Shown: in pieces, positions 9,404-17,625 of the stretch | Numbering within the stretch: the stretch's first letter is position 1 | How the letters are laid out: every line of letters starts with the position of its first letter | Program-made: the position numbers and the translations under genes | From: Lachnospiraceae bacterium | Lineage (GTDB): Bacteria; Bacillota; Clostridia; Lachnospirales; Lachnospiraceae | Length of the DNA: 64,000 nt | Direction: 5' to 3' | Assembly: GCA_900759665.1 (NCBI GenBank) | Contig: CAAEWE010000058.1 | Span: 13,729 to 77,728, forward strand | Notes under the pieces: model-generated | Told to the model about the DNA's origin: nothing | Database searches by the model: none | The model's input: the letters and a program-made list of their open reading frames with translations, nothing else

Positions 9404-9520
9404 GGAACCGCGAGCAAAATATCAAATTTTGCTCTGCGAATAAGGCTAATTTGTGACGCCTGCGGCACAAATAGCCGTGTGATAAAATACTGCATCAGCA
9501 GTATTTTTCACACTGGTTCC
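9404..9520. repeat. cloverleaf-like palindromic repeat element downstream of phoU
   Basis: An outer stem GGAACC (9404-9409) pairs with GGTTCC (9515-9520) and closes three hairpins in a row: GAGCAAAAT/ATTTTGCTC (9412-9434), GGCTAATTTGTG/CACAAATAGCC (9444-9476) and GTGTGATAAAATACTG/CAGTATTTTTCACAC (9477-9512). A further small stem GACGC/GCGTC lies at 9388-9400. It codes for nothing convincing. It could be a MITE- or REP-like element, or a processed RNA at the end of the pst-phoU transcript. Confidence 0.65.
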
Positions 9521-9542
9521 TCCTTTTCCTTACCAAAAAACG

Positions 9543-10223
9543 TTACTGTGCCTGATCCTCCGGGATCAATTTGCCATGTACATGCTCCCCAGTCAGGGAA
9601 AAGATTACCCATTCCGAAATATTTGTAGCATGGTCTCCGATCCGCTCAAAATATTTGGCAATCATCAAAAGATCAGAAGCCTGTTCTCCACAATCCGGAT
9701 CCTTATGGATCAGCTGTACCAGCTCTGTCTGCACCTGCCGGAACAGATCATCTACCACATCATCCTTCTCGATCACAGCTGCTGCCTGAAGCTGATTGCG
9801 GTTTACAAAAGCATCCACACTCCCCACCAGCATCACAGATGTCTCTTTTGCCATGCTCTGAATATGATCCAGATGCTTGATATACGGCTGATTTTTTTTC
9901 AAAAGCATCACAATGATCTCGGAAATATCTGCGGCATGATCTCCGATCCGCTCCATATCCGTGATCATTTTAAGCGCGGAGGAAATCTGACGGAGATCCC
10001 TTGCCACCGGCTGCTGCTGTAGCAGGAGCTTCAGACAGAGACTCTCAATGTCTCTTTCCTGACGGTTGATCTGCTCATCAGAATCAATGACATATTTTGC
10101 CAGATCAATATCCTGTGTTACCAGAGCCTTGATGGTATGCTCAATCGCCTTTTCGATCATGCTGCCCATCTCGATCAGCTCATCATTTAATTTACTTAAC
10201 TGTCTATCAAAATGTGTTCTCAT
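9543..10223 (-). CDS. phoU: phosphate signalling protein PhoU
   Basis: A 226-residue all-helical protein made of two PhoU repeats, each with the metal-binding type motif: ERIGDHAADISE (first) and ERIGDHATNISEW (second). In this family it links the Pst transporter to PhoR and prevents Pho regulon activation when phosphate is plentiful. The ATG at 10223 is preceded by GAGGTGG; the frame extends 59 codons further but that overlaps the end of pstB and lacks family similarity. It is the third gene of pstA-pstB-phoU, with an 85-base gap to pstB. Confidence 0.95.
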   Translation of the reverse strand: MRTHFDRQLSKLNDELIEMGSMIEKAIEHTIKALVTQDIDLAKYVIDSDEQINRQERDIESLCLKLLLQQQPVARDLRQISSALKMITDMERIGDHAADISEIIVMLLKKNQPYIKHLDHIQSMAKETSVMLVGSVDAFVNRNQLQAAAVIEKDDVVDDLFRQVQTELVQLIHKDPDCGEQASDLLMIAKYFERIGDHATNISEWVIFSLTGEHVHGKLIPEDQAQ

Positions 10224-10308
10224 TTCTCTGCCACCTCTTTTTTGAACTTCTTTATTAACAATAGCCTGCTGTTTTAATATCTCTACAGAATATACACCAC
10301 AGGCTCCA

Positions 10309-11115
10309 TCATCCGAAACGTCCTGTGATATAATCCTCTGTCCGCTTATCCTCCGGCATAGAAAACAGCTTCTCGGTATCGTTATATTCCACCATCTCAC
10401 CCAGCAGGAAAAATGCCGTCTTGCTGGAGATACGGGTTGCCTGCTGCATATTATGGGTTACCATGATAATGGTGTAATCCTTCTGCAGCTCCAGTGCGAG
10501 CTCCTCAATATGAGCGGTAGAGATTGGATCCAGTGCCGATGTCGGCTCATCCATCAGGATCACCTCCGGCTCCACTGCCAAAGCTCTCGCAATACAGAGA
10601 CGCTGCTGCTGTCCACCGGACAGACCCAGTGCCGACTTTTTGAGACGATCCTTTAACTCATCCCAGATCGCCGCCTGACGCAGGGACTTCTCCACGATCG
10701 CATCCAGCTTCTGTCTGGAATGAATGCCGTGGGTTCTGGGTCCATAGGCAATATTGTCGTAAATGCTCATTGGAAATGGATTGGGATTCTGAAATACCAT
10801 TCCCACTCTCTTCCGGAGATGATTCACATCGATATCTCCGTAAATATTCTCATCACCCAGCATCACCGTTCCTTCGATCCGGCATCCCTCCACCAAATCA
10901 TTCATCCGGTTTAAAGATTTCAAAAAGGTACTCTTCCCGCAGCCGGATGGTCCGATAAATGCAGTAATGCGGTTCTGCGGAATATCAATATTAATATCCT
11001 TCAATGCATGAAAACTGCCATAATGAAGATTTAACTTTTCAACATGAAACTTGGTTGCCGCAGATACCGGATGCTCCGATGCCTCTACTACAACATTTGA
11101 ATATACTGTATCCAT
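10309..11115 (-). CDS. pstB: phosphate ABC transporter ATP-binding protein PstB
   Basis: A 268-residue ABC ATPase driving phosphate import. Walker [10 protein letters not shown], the Q-loop in [18 protein letters not shown] (a PstB hallmark), the signature LSGGQQQR and Walker [14 protein letters not shown] are all intact, with the switch His in VTHNMQQA. The ATG at 11115 follows GAGG. It works with PstA, encoded 84 bases upstream, and with PstC and PstS, which here are encoded 20 kb away at 32.4-34.3 kb. Confidence 0.97.
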   Translation of the reverse strand: MDTVYSNVVVEASEHPVSAATKFHVEKLNLHYGSFHALKDINIDIPQNRITAFIGPSGCGKSTFLKSLNRMNDLVEGCRIEGTVMLGDENIYGDIDVNHLRKRVGMVFQNPNPFPMSIYDNIAYGPRTHGIHSRQKLDAIVEKSLRQAAIWDELKDRLKKSALGLSGGQQQRLCIARALAVEPEVILMDEPTSALDPISTAHIEELALELQKDYTIIMVTHNMQQATRISSKTAFFLLGEMVEYNDTEKLFSMPEDKRTEDYITGRFG

Positions 11116-11199
11116 AACTTTTCCTCTTTTCTAAACAAATCTGCTTTTTTATTTATATCAAAACTGCTTGTGCAGAAAATATGCTGTCTGTCACAATCA

Positions 11200-12066
11200 T
11201 CAAATCTTTGATTTCAGCTTATTTGCCAAAATGTTGGAGATAAAATTGATGACGATCACAAATACCAGCAATACAACTGCAGTGGCAAATGCCTGATCCG
11301 TATGAAGACCTTCCTTTGATAAGTTATACATATGTACGGAAAGAGTTCTTACCGAGGATCCAAAGAATCCCTTGATCCCGGCATTTACCTTAGGAACTGC
11401 TGCCACCGTACCTGCCGTAAAGATCAAAGCGGCTGTCTCTCCCACGATACGTCCGATGGAGAGGATCACACCGGAAAGAATTCCCGGTACTGCCGATGGA
11501 AGTACCGCCCGGAACACCGTCCGAAGTTTTCCGGCTCCCAGTCCGAAGCTTCCTTCCCGGTAGCTTCTCGGCACCGCCAGAAGTGCCTCCTCACTGGTTC
11601 TCATAATCGTTGGCAATACCATGATCGCCACAGTCAGCGCACCGGATATCAATGAATATCCCATATGAAGTGCTGTACAGAAAAACAACATTCCGAACAA
11701 TCCATATACGATTGACGGGATACCTGACAACGTCTCTGCCGTCACCCGGACAAGTCCGACAATTTTATTTCCCTTCTTGGCATATTCCACCATATAGATC
11801 GCTGCAAAGATTCCAAGGGGACCTGCCACCACAATGGCGAGAAGTGTCAACAGCAATGTGTTGATCAGTGCCGGTAACATAGATACATTGTCTGAATTAT
11901 ACGTCCAGGCAAACAGCTCCGGTGTCAGATGGGGCACTCCTTTTACCAGAATGTAAACAATCAACGATCCCAGTGCCAGTACCGTGATCACTGCCGACAG
12001 GATCGTCAGCAGAAGCACCACCAGAGAACCGGGATGATGGAGATATGTTTTTAATTTCACCTTCAT
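11200..12066 (-). CDS. pstA: phosphate ABC transporter permease PstA
   Basis: A 288-residue inner-membrane permease with six predicted helices. The binding-protein-dependent transport loop reads EALLAVPRSYREGSFGLGAG, and the GIPSIVYGLFG motif is typical of PstA. It begins a unit pstA-pstB-phoU. Normally pstA follows pstC directly, but here pstC lies more than 20 kb away and pstA has its own promoter with a Pho-box array and leader hairpin. The start MKVKLKTYLHHPGS at 12066 gives the normal length. Confidence 0.95.
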   Translation of the reverse strand: MKVKLKTYLHHPGSLVVLLLTILSAVITVLALGSLIVYILVKGVPHLTPELFAWTYNSDNVSMLPALINTLLLTLLAIVVAGPLGIFAAIYMVEYAKKGNKIVGLVRVTAETLSGIPSIVYGLFGMLFFCTALHMGYSLISGALTVAIMVLPTIMRTSEEALLAVPRSYREGSFGLGAGKLRTVFRAVLPSAVPGILSGVILSIGRIVGETAALIFTAGTVAAVPKVNAGIKGFFGSSVRTLSVHMYNLSKEGLHTDQAFATAVVLLVFVIVINFISNILANKLKSKI

Positions 12067-12218
12067 TTTCCTACATTTCCTTTCTCTATAAAGTCGACCA
12101 CGTGACCGCCGGCTGCAAAATCAGCCGGCCATGCGATATTCTTTTTGCTGTTCTGCCGATACTGCTTTGTTTTATCTACAGGCAGCAAATTGATTGAAAC
12201 TAAAAAATTCCAACAAAT

Positions 12219-12249
12219 AAGAAAAAGCCATCGCTTTATTCACGATGAC
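12219..12249 (-). promoter_or_regulatory. 5' terminator-like hairpin of pstA leader
   Basis: On the minus strand GTCATCG and CGATGGC form a 7-bp stem with a 9-base loop, followed by TTTTTC. It begins where the transcript from the -10 TAAGAT (12253-12258) should start. A matching hairpin lies at the same place before pstS. It may stabilise the 5' end or act as an attenuator; it looks like a terminator but has no gene to terminate between it and the promoter. Confidence 0.55.
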
Positions 12250-12252
12250 TTA

Positions 12253-12308
12253 ATCTTAAATTTATGAAGTAAAATCTGCTATCCTGTTTACGTCAAATCT
12301 GTGTAAAA
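12253..12308 (-). promoter_or_regulatory. Pho-box array and -10 of pstA-pstB-phoU
   Basis: Minus-strand heptamers TTTTACA, TTTGACG, CAGGATA and ATTTTAC are separated by 4 bases (11-bp period, 12269-12308), followed after about 10 bases by TAAGAT. The sequence is nearly the same as that before pstS at 34447-34502. This supports PhoB control of a pst half-operon that has no pstS or pstC. Confidence 0.7.
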
Positions 12309-12322
12309 TGTCTGTGAAGCGG

Positions 12323-13420
12323 TTACTGGATCCATTTGTATCGTAATTTGTACTCGTTGAGGTACTGATAACCCAGATGCTTTTCTCTCTGTAGACGCCC
12401 GATCACGATATATGGCATGACGTTCTGTGACTCCGCAAATCTCCGGATCGCTTCTATACTATAATCTCCCGCATTCACAAATGCCTGATAATCATTACGG
12501 TTCATAAGCCTGTCGCCGGCAAACCGATCCGCCGCCTGCTCCTTCTTTCGATCCATTCCATCATCCACAAAGCTTGCATTCTTACCCAGATCTCCATTTA
12601 CCAGATGTCCTAATTCATGAAATAGAGAAAACCAGAAAATATCTGCATATGATCCACGAAGTGTCAGTACTATTTGATATGTCCCATCACTTTTCTGCGA
12701 AATATATCCTTGAACCGGTGCTCCCCGAAAATTGTGAAAAACAGCAAAATCAATTCCATAACCTGCCATAACCTGTCTTAAATCTTTTTGGAAATTCGGA
12801 TCACATTTTCGCATTATCCCTTTAATCTGATCAACTAACTCATCGATCCTTGACGCATCAAATTGCGACTCAACACTTCTACTATCTGCCATAATCTTGC
12901 ACATCCTCATCCATGCACCCATAACATATGGATCAACTGCTTTATCTGCCATACGGAATGCCCCCGCTGGAGCAACCTCCTTCAGATTGGCTAAATTACT
13001 GATCTGCAAAGATTTTCTCAGGGATAATATAGAATCCTCCTTCTTTTCTCTCTGCGGAATCCTTCCCTTTTTCCGCAAATAACTGACAATCTCCTTCAAT
13101 GATTCCCTTGCCTGCTTTTCCTCCTCTGTGATCGTCATTTCTGCATTATATTCCAGTAATTCAGCATCATATCTCGCCTGTAAATTAAGCCAGAAAGACT
13201 TTGGTACCCCTAATGCATACTCTAATCCAAATGCAAAGTTGGCTGAGATGTCCTTTTTTCCTGCGATGACATTGCTTACATATGCTGCCGAGACCCCCGC
13301 TCTCGCTGCCAGTTCCGCCTGTGTAATATTACGTTCTACCAAAATATCTGAAATCGTCTCTCCCGGATGTATGATCAGATCACGGGATATACCAGTTTTC
13401 TTTACTGCCATGGTAATCAT
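12323..13420 (-). CDS. HigA-like antitoxin fused to ImmA/IrrE metallopeptidase domain
   Basis: A 365-residue protein (362 if the ATG at 13411 is used). Residues 15-80 form an XRE helix-turn-helix of the HigA type (HPGETISDILVERNITQAEL). After a linker rich in charged residues, a ImmA/IrrE-like zinc peptidase domain carries HELGH at about residue 265 and a following acidic residue in EQAADRFAGD. The 3' end of the toxin gene overlaps its start. The HTH half should repress the operon by binding the palindrome upstream of the toxin; the peptidase half may cleave or sense a partner. Both candidate ATGs have imperfect SD spacing, suggesting translation coupled to the toxin. Confidence 0.85.
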   Translation of the reverse strand: MITMAVKKTGISRDLIIHPGETISDILVERNITQAELAARAGVSAAYVSNVIAGKKDISANFAFGLEYALGVPKSFWLNLQARYDAELLEYNAEMTITEEEKQARESLKEIVSYLRKKGRIPQREKKEDSILSLRKSLQISNLANLKEVAPAGAFRMADKAVDPYVMGAWMRMCKIMADSRSVESQFDASRIDELVDQIKGIMRKCDPNFQKDLRQVMAGYGIDFAVFHNFRGAPVQGYISQKSDGTYQIVLTLRGSYADIFWFSLFHELGHLVNGDLGKNASFVDDGMDRKKEQAADRFAGDRLMNRNDYQAFVNAGDYSIEAIRRFAESQNVMPYIVIGRLQREKHLGYQYLNEYKLRYKWIQ

Positions 13421-13718
13421 TCACTCCTTCCACTTCTATCTCTGTGCATATCATAACTGTATCCTGTACTGCGTTTGGTTCCAGAATCAACCTGACATGG
13501 GGAGCCACATGCAGGGAATATCTTATGTTAGTATATCCCTTTAACTGCTCTGGTTTACCCAGTCCTAAGCTCAAAAAATCCCCAAAGCACTCTGCCGCTT
13601 CCAATCTGTCCATATGTTTTTTGATCGTCCGGACCCATTCCATCGGTAACTTTTTACGCATCATGCTATAATCATTAAAGTACTTTTCCACTTTCTTATT
13701 TGCGTATGTTATTTTCAA
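13380..13718 (-). CDS. RelE/HigB-like toxin
   Basis: A 112-residue protein starting KITYANKKVEKYFNDY from a TTG at 13718, preceded by AAAGGTGG. The basic middle, the LGLGKPEQLKGYTNIRYSLHV segment and the strand-rich C-terminus match HigB/RelE mRNA interferases, which cut mRNA on the ribosome (family knowledge). The gene overlaps the antitoxin by about 40 bases, the toxin-first order usual for higBA. A 9-bp dyad lies directly upstream. An ATG at 13769 would overlap that operator, so the later start is preferred. Confidence 0.75.
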   Translation of the reverse strand: MKITYANKKVEKYFNDYSMMRKKLPMEWVRTIKKHMDRLEAAECFGDFLSLGLGKPEQLKGYTNIRYSLHVAPHVRLILEPNAVQDTVMICTEIEVEGVNDYHGSKENWYIP

Positions 13719-13738
13719 CAGCTCACCACCTTTTATAC

Positions 13739-13758
13739 GATTAACCATTTGGTTAATC
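13739..13758. promoter_or_regulatory. palindromic operator of the higBA-like operon
   Basis: Perfect 9-bp arms GATTAACCA and TGGTTAATC are separated by TT, just before the toxin SD. This is the expected position of an autoregulatory site for the HigA-type helix-turn-helix protein. Binding is inferred. Confidence 0.6.
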
Positions 13759-13824
13759 AATAATAGCAAGTAATATACTCTATGTCAATAGACAATGAAA
13801 AGAGACTGTAAAAACTCATCGAAC

Positions 13825-13864
13825 CAAAAAAACGCCTGATCCGACATTTGCCAAAACAGACGTT
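13825..13864 (-). terminator. rho-independent terminator after the radical SAM gene
   Basis: On the minus strand AACGTCTG pairs with CAGGCGTT (one G-T pair) and is followed by a seven-T run. It ends the CHAP-VYASP-radical SAM operon. Confidence 0.75.
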
Positions 13865-13912
13865 CCCTGGTTAGAGATTATTACCACCTTCTTTTTCCTA
13901 CAAATACTATTA

Positions 13913-14944
13913 CTATCTCCCATTTCTCGCACAACATGGGGATGCATACAGCTTTCCGTGGGTAAAATAATTATAAGATCGGCACCCTGCAGCACATCGA
14001 TCCGCATACCCACACTCCCTGCACGCCCCCTCTAATAGATCTGGCGTAAATTGACGGTTATAGGAAAATGCCCCCGGATCGTTCCATATATCATCCAGAG
14101 AACGGTCACGAAGATTTCCCTCTATAAAAGCTTCATCATACATGGATTCACATCCACGAACATTCCCCACACTGTCAATCCCTATATTCGTGAGTCCCGC
14201 ACCGCATCCCAGAAAAACTGCCCGTCCGCTGGTATTACCTCTTAATGTTCCCTCTGACTCTGTATAATAACCAATATTGTCGGCTATCCCAATGGCAAAG
14301 TCAGAGCTTGCAATATGCTCCTCCACAAACCTGATCACACGCTGAAAGTCAATCTCCGTGGAAAAAATACCACTGGAAGCATTTCCCATAGGAGAGCATG
14401 CCTGTAACTGCCATGCAAAAATCTTTTTGATCCGAAGCAGCTCATACATTTCCTCCAAATGACCGACATTCCTGCTGTGTAACGTACTGATCACCGATAC
14501 CGGTATATCATTTTCAACTAATACCTCAAGTGCTTTCATTGCACATTTAAAGCTGCCCTTCTGCCGGAACAGGTCGTGAACTTCTTCGGGACCATCCAGG
14601 GAAATTGCAATAGATTCAATCCCTGTATCTTTTATCTTCGCCAAAGTCTCTTCCGTAAAAAGATATCCATTTGTAATTATGGATACATTCACATTTCGGT
14701 GGGTCAAAGCCTTTGCAATGACCGGCCAATCCTGACGCATAAACACCTCCCCGCCAATCATGGAAACCCTTTCACAGCCCAGTTCTGCCAACTGCTTCGC
14801 AACGTCCAGACACTCCTCTGTCGTTAATTCATTCTCACGGGCAGTCCCCGCCTTTGATCCACAATATTGACATGAAAAACAGCATGCCAGTGTAATCTCC
14901 CACACACAGGTACGTAACGGGTAATAATACTCCTCTTTATTCAT
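13913..14944 (-). CDS. radical SAM/SPASM peptide-modifying enzyme (VYASP operon)
   Basis: A 343-residue radical SAM enzyme. The SAM-cluster motif is CX3CX2C at residues 21-28 (CFSCQYC), followed by the GGE-type motif IGGEVF and ISLDGPEEVHD. The C-terminal SPASM region has the order Cys, then CX2CX5CX3C (residues ECGYADRCAAGC) and a last Cys in SPCCAR, enough for two auxiliary 4Fe-4S clusters. Such enzymes install C-C, C-S or C-O links in peptides. It follows the VYASP-repeat gene by 21 bases, so that protein is the obvious candidate substrate. No PqqD-like domain is visible in it or beside it. The reaction is unknown. Confidence 0.85.
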   Translation of the reverse strand: MNKEEYYYPLRTCVWEITLACCFSCQYCGSKAGTARENELTTEECLDVAKQLAELGCERVSMIGGEVFMRQDWPVIAKALTHRNVNVSIITNGYLFTEETLAKIKDTGIESIAISLDGPEEVHDLFRQKGSFKCAMKALEVLVENDIPVSVISTLHSRNVGHLEEMYELLRIKKIFAWQLQACSPMGNASSGIFSTEIDFQRVIRFVEEHIASSDFAIGIADNIGYYTESEGTLRGNTSGRAVFLGCGAGLTNIGIDSVGNVRGCESMYDEAFIEGNLRDRSLDDIWNDPGAFSYNRQFTPDLLEGACRECGYADRCAAGCRSYNYFTHGKLYASPCCARNGR

Positions 14945-14965
14945 AGTCCTGTATTCCTTTTACAA

Positions 14966-15718
14966 TTATTTCAATCGGTTTCTGATACGCTGTAACAAAG
15001 AATCCTTTTTCCTGGCATGCATTTCAGGATACCTGCCAGAAAGCCTGCCGGTTTTACCTTTTCCTTCCATTCGTTCCGGAGACGCATATACACATCTCAT
15101 CTCTGGTTCCGGAGATGCATATACTTTATCCATTGTCACATCCGGTCTCGGGGATGCGTATACTTTATCCATTGTTACATCCGGTCTCGGGGATGCATAT
15201 ACTGCTCCCGTCTCAACCCACATGTCCTTGTCGTATTCGCTGTCCCACACATCACAAAACCGCCACAATGCGGCCTGCAGCCTTTCTAATTGATAGAATG
15301 CAGTCTCCTTCCACTGGCTGTTATTCAGCAACTCCGATGTATTATTTTCGGAATGATCTGCCATATAATCACTATAAACCTTCAAAAAATCTCTGGTAAG
15401 CTTCGTTGTATCTGCTTCCATCGCCACAATATTGTCAACACATAATTTCAGCTCCAATATCGCGGCATCCGGCGTATCAGCCCGCCTCTCTAAATATGCT
15501 TTCATCTCCTTCAACGGACCAATAATGTCATTCCACATGCCAGAGATATCGGCTGTAATCTGATCGATTCTCTCAACGTGACCATCAAACGAGTTCTCAT
15601 TCCCAGCTTCCAGATATCTTCTTTTCAATATATCACAGCATTTGATAAACAGCTTCATTGCCTCTGCCATGCGTTCATACCTGCTGTCTCTAAATAAGCT
15701 GTCCCACTCTGTTTCCAT
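14966..15718 (-). CDS. protein with four C-terminal VYASP repeats, candidate radical SAM substrate
   Basis: A 250-residue protein I do not recognise. Residues 1-165 are helical, charged and without signal peptide. Residues 173-215 contain VYASP four times, the first two within perfect 13-residue repeats (VYASPRPDVTMDK), then VYASPEPEMRC and VYASPERMEG; a basic tail of about 35 residues follows. The start at 15718 has GAGGAG 9 bases ahead; an ATG 12 codons earlier has no SD. It is flanked by a secreted CHAP protein gene (upstream) and a radical SAM/SPASM gene (downstream), all within about 20 bases. The layout resembles a RiPP precursor with a large folded leader and several cores, but this is inference. 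Confidence 0.7.
   Translation of the reverse strand: METEWDSLFRDSRYERMAEAMKLFIKCCDILKRRYLEAGNENSFDGHVERIDQITADISGMWNDIIGPLKEMKAYLERRADTPDAAILELKLCVDNIVAMEADTTKLTRDFLKVYSDYMADHSENNTSELLNNSQWKETAFYQLERLQAALWRFCDVWDSEYDKDMWVETGAVYASPRPDVTMDKVYASPRPDVTMDKVYASPEPEMRCVYASPERMEGKGKTGRLSGRYPEMHARKKDSLLQRIRNRLK
15114..15191 (-). repeat. two 39-bp direct repeats encoding VYASPRPDVTMDK
   Basis: Copies at 15114-15152 and 15153-15191 differ at only two positions and are followed by a partial third copy. They look like recent tandem duplication of a modification-site cassette. Confidence 0.85.
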
Positions 15719-15770
15719 ATCCGTTTTCTCCTCGTACTCATTTTCATGTAACATTTCTCAAATCTATTAT

Positions 15771-17267
15771 CTACTTTCTAGTCCTCACCTTTTTCGTTGT
15801 ACTCCATTTTCCTGTGACAATTTGATTATTGTTGGCACTGTTTCCATAAGCACATGCCCGAACGCAAATATAATAGGTCTTTTTCTTCTTGAGATAAAGT
15901 GTTGCTTTCTTTCCCTCTTTCATTGCTACCCCTGCACCCTTAAAGTTCTTTTTGGTAGAGTACAAAATCGCATAGAAATCAGCCCCTGCCACCTTCTTCC
16001 AGGTAACCTTCACTTTTCCGTGTTTCAATGGAGAAACTTTCTTGATCACCACTTTTCCCGGCTTTGACGGTACTTTTTCATTGTCGATATCGACACGCTT
16101 CACAGACGATGGGGTTGCTGTCCGTGCCGCCGGTGCATTTGTCACCTGAGCTGCAGGTGTCCCGGTTGGCTGTGATTCCGTCTGTCCCGGTTTCGATGTC
16201 TCTGTTGCCGGCTGTTCCGGTTTTGATGTCTCTGTTGCCGGCTGTTCCGGTCTCGATGTAGATGTCGTATCCCCCATTGATACCTTTGTATCATCCGGAA
16301 GCTGGCTGCCAGAATTGTCCGGAGCCTTCGTCTGCGGAGGCAGTGTCACCTTGCATACCGGTGTCTCAGGAGCAGCCGGTTCCGGCGTAACCTCTGCCGG
16401 TGCCTGACCTGTAGTCGTAAAACTCCTCCTTGCATCCTTAAATTCCTGCCCCTCCACAACTGCATACAGTTCAAAATAATAGGTTGTTCCCGGAGTCAAA
16501 GTCATCTGCATATCATTATTCAGATTGCAGTTATAATTCACATAGCTTGTAGACAAACCACAATTTTCAGAATAACTCTTAACCAGATTTCCATTTGCAT
16601 TGTAAAGATAACATCCTACGGATGAGACCGTATGTTTATCCGGATTCATCACCTTAATATACATTTCCGCGTTTGTATCCCATACTCCATTTTGATTAAA
16701 GTCAGCAAATGTAATATTCGGAGTTGCCGGCTGTGCCGGTGTGTTGCCTGAATAAACCGGACGAATTGCACAGGCTAATGCCGATATATTAAACCAGTTC
16801 TGAGTACAATAGGACTGATTATTAAAATTCTGATTCACCGCATTAAATCCCACGCTGTCTGCTGATGTAATAATACCTACATGACCATACGCTGTCGTGC
16901 TGTAGGTACCGCAACTGTAATTCACCTTCCATACCGCAATATCTCCCGGCTGATAATCCCCGTACACTCTGACCCATCCCGGCGGCAGTGCATTGGTGAT
17001 ATATGCATTAGCATTTCCTGTAGCATATCCTGCCACACCGAAATAATCATAATAATACTTGATCAGGTCTACACACTGATTTCCATAAGCCCCATCGTAA
17101 TCCAGCCCCTTGCCAATCTGAGCATTCGCCCATGCCACAGCTTCATCCCGCGTTGCGGCTTGCGCTGTCGCAGAATGACCTGCAAAGCTTCCGCAGATCA
17201 CACTGGTAACCATAAGGGATACCGTCAAAATTACTGACAGAACCCGGCTTCCTGTTTTCTTTTTCAT
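15771..17267 (-). CDS. secreted CHAP-domain protein with fibronectin-like C-terminus
   Basis: A 498-residue exported protein. A signal peptide (MKKKTGSRVLSVILTVSLM, cleavage near AQAA) is followed by a CHAP amidase/peptidase domain (about residues 38-155) with catalytic Cys in GNQCVDLI and His in YGHVGII. A beta-rich domain follows, then a Pro/Thr-rich linker with two PEQPATETSK repeats, and a C-terminal FN3-like module (about 385-498). CHAP proteins cut peptidoglycan. I chose the ATG at 17267 because GGAAG lies 6 bases before it. The gene is first of three in the VYASP operon, suggesting a link between the cell wall and the modified product, but that is speculation. Confidence 0.85.
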   Translation of the reverse strand: MKKKTGSRVLSVILTVSLMVTSVICGSFAGHSATAQAATRDEAVAWANAQIGKGLDYDGAYGNQCVDLIKYYYDYFGVAGYATGNANAYITNALPPGWVRVYGDYQPGDIAVWKVNYSCGTYSTTAYGHVGIITSADSVGFNAVNQNFNNQSYCTQNWFNISALACAIRPVYSGNTPAQPATPNITFADFNQNGVWDTNAEMYIKVMNPDKHTVSSVGCYLYNANGNLVKSYSENCGLSTSYVNYNCNLNNDMQMTLTPGTTYYFELYAVVEGQEFKDARRSFTTTGQAPAEVTPEPAAPETPVCKVTLPPQTKAPDNSGSQLPDDTKVSMGDTTSTSRPEQPATETSKPEQPATETSKPGQTESQPTGTPAAQVTNAPAARTATPSSVKRVDIDNEKVPSKPGKVVIKKVSPLKHGKVKVTWKKVAGADFYAILYSTKKNFKGAGVAMKEGKKATLYLKKKKTYYICVRACAYGNSANNNQIVTGKWSTTKKVRTRK

Positions 17268-17625
17268 ATGCATCTTCCTTTCTTTTTACTGTGTGATTTT
17301 TGTTTCCATGTCTATTGTAGCACATGGTATTCCACGAAATCTTTCCGTTTTTTTCAGTGTAGCTCTTCGCTAATTTCACATAGAAGGATTGTTACATTGT
17401 CCTTTCCTCCATTTTCAAGGGTATAGATATGATGTAAGAAAAGGTCTTTATTATCTAATGTATTTTGATTTTTTGTTTCTTTTTTAATTTATACCACATG
17501 AGTTTACTATAGTCTGTAAAAAATTTCATATTAGTCCATTGACTAAAAGTGAAAAAAATGGAAAAGTTTTATTCCTTTCCATATGATAAACTGTAATAAA
17601 AATACTACCGGGAGGAATTAAACAC
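17268..17625. other. divergent intergenic region, AT-rich
   Basis: This 358-base stretch separates the CHAP operon (minus) from the Sel1-repeat gene (plus) and marks the left border of the AT-rich island. On the minus strand TGTGCTACAAT near 17310-17320 could be an extended -10 for the CHAP operon. On the plus strand TTGACT at about 17539 lacks a clear -10. No gene is visible. Confidence 0.4.

Noticed and set aside
13913..13960. YASP in the C-terminus of the radical SAM enzyme (LYASPCC), like the VYASP repeats of its neighbour
   Set aside because: This place holds the last SPASM cysteine, where SP-C sequences are common, so the match is probably chance.
13816..14013. 65-residue minus-strand frame overlapping the end of the radical SAM gene
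   Set aside because: It overlaps the SPASM coding region in another frame and its tail is just the terminator.
15012..15399. Plus-strand frames with repeats through the VYASP gene
   Set aside because: They are mirror translations of the 39-bp repeats; the minus-strand gene has the SD, operon position and plausible composition.
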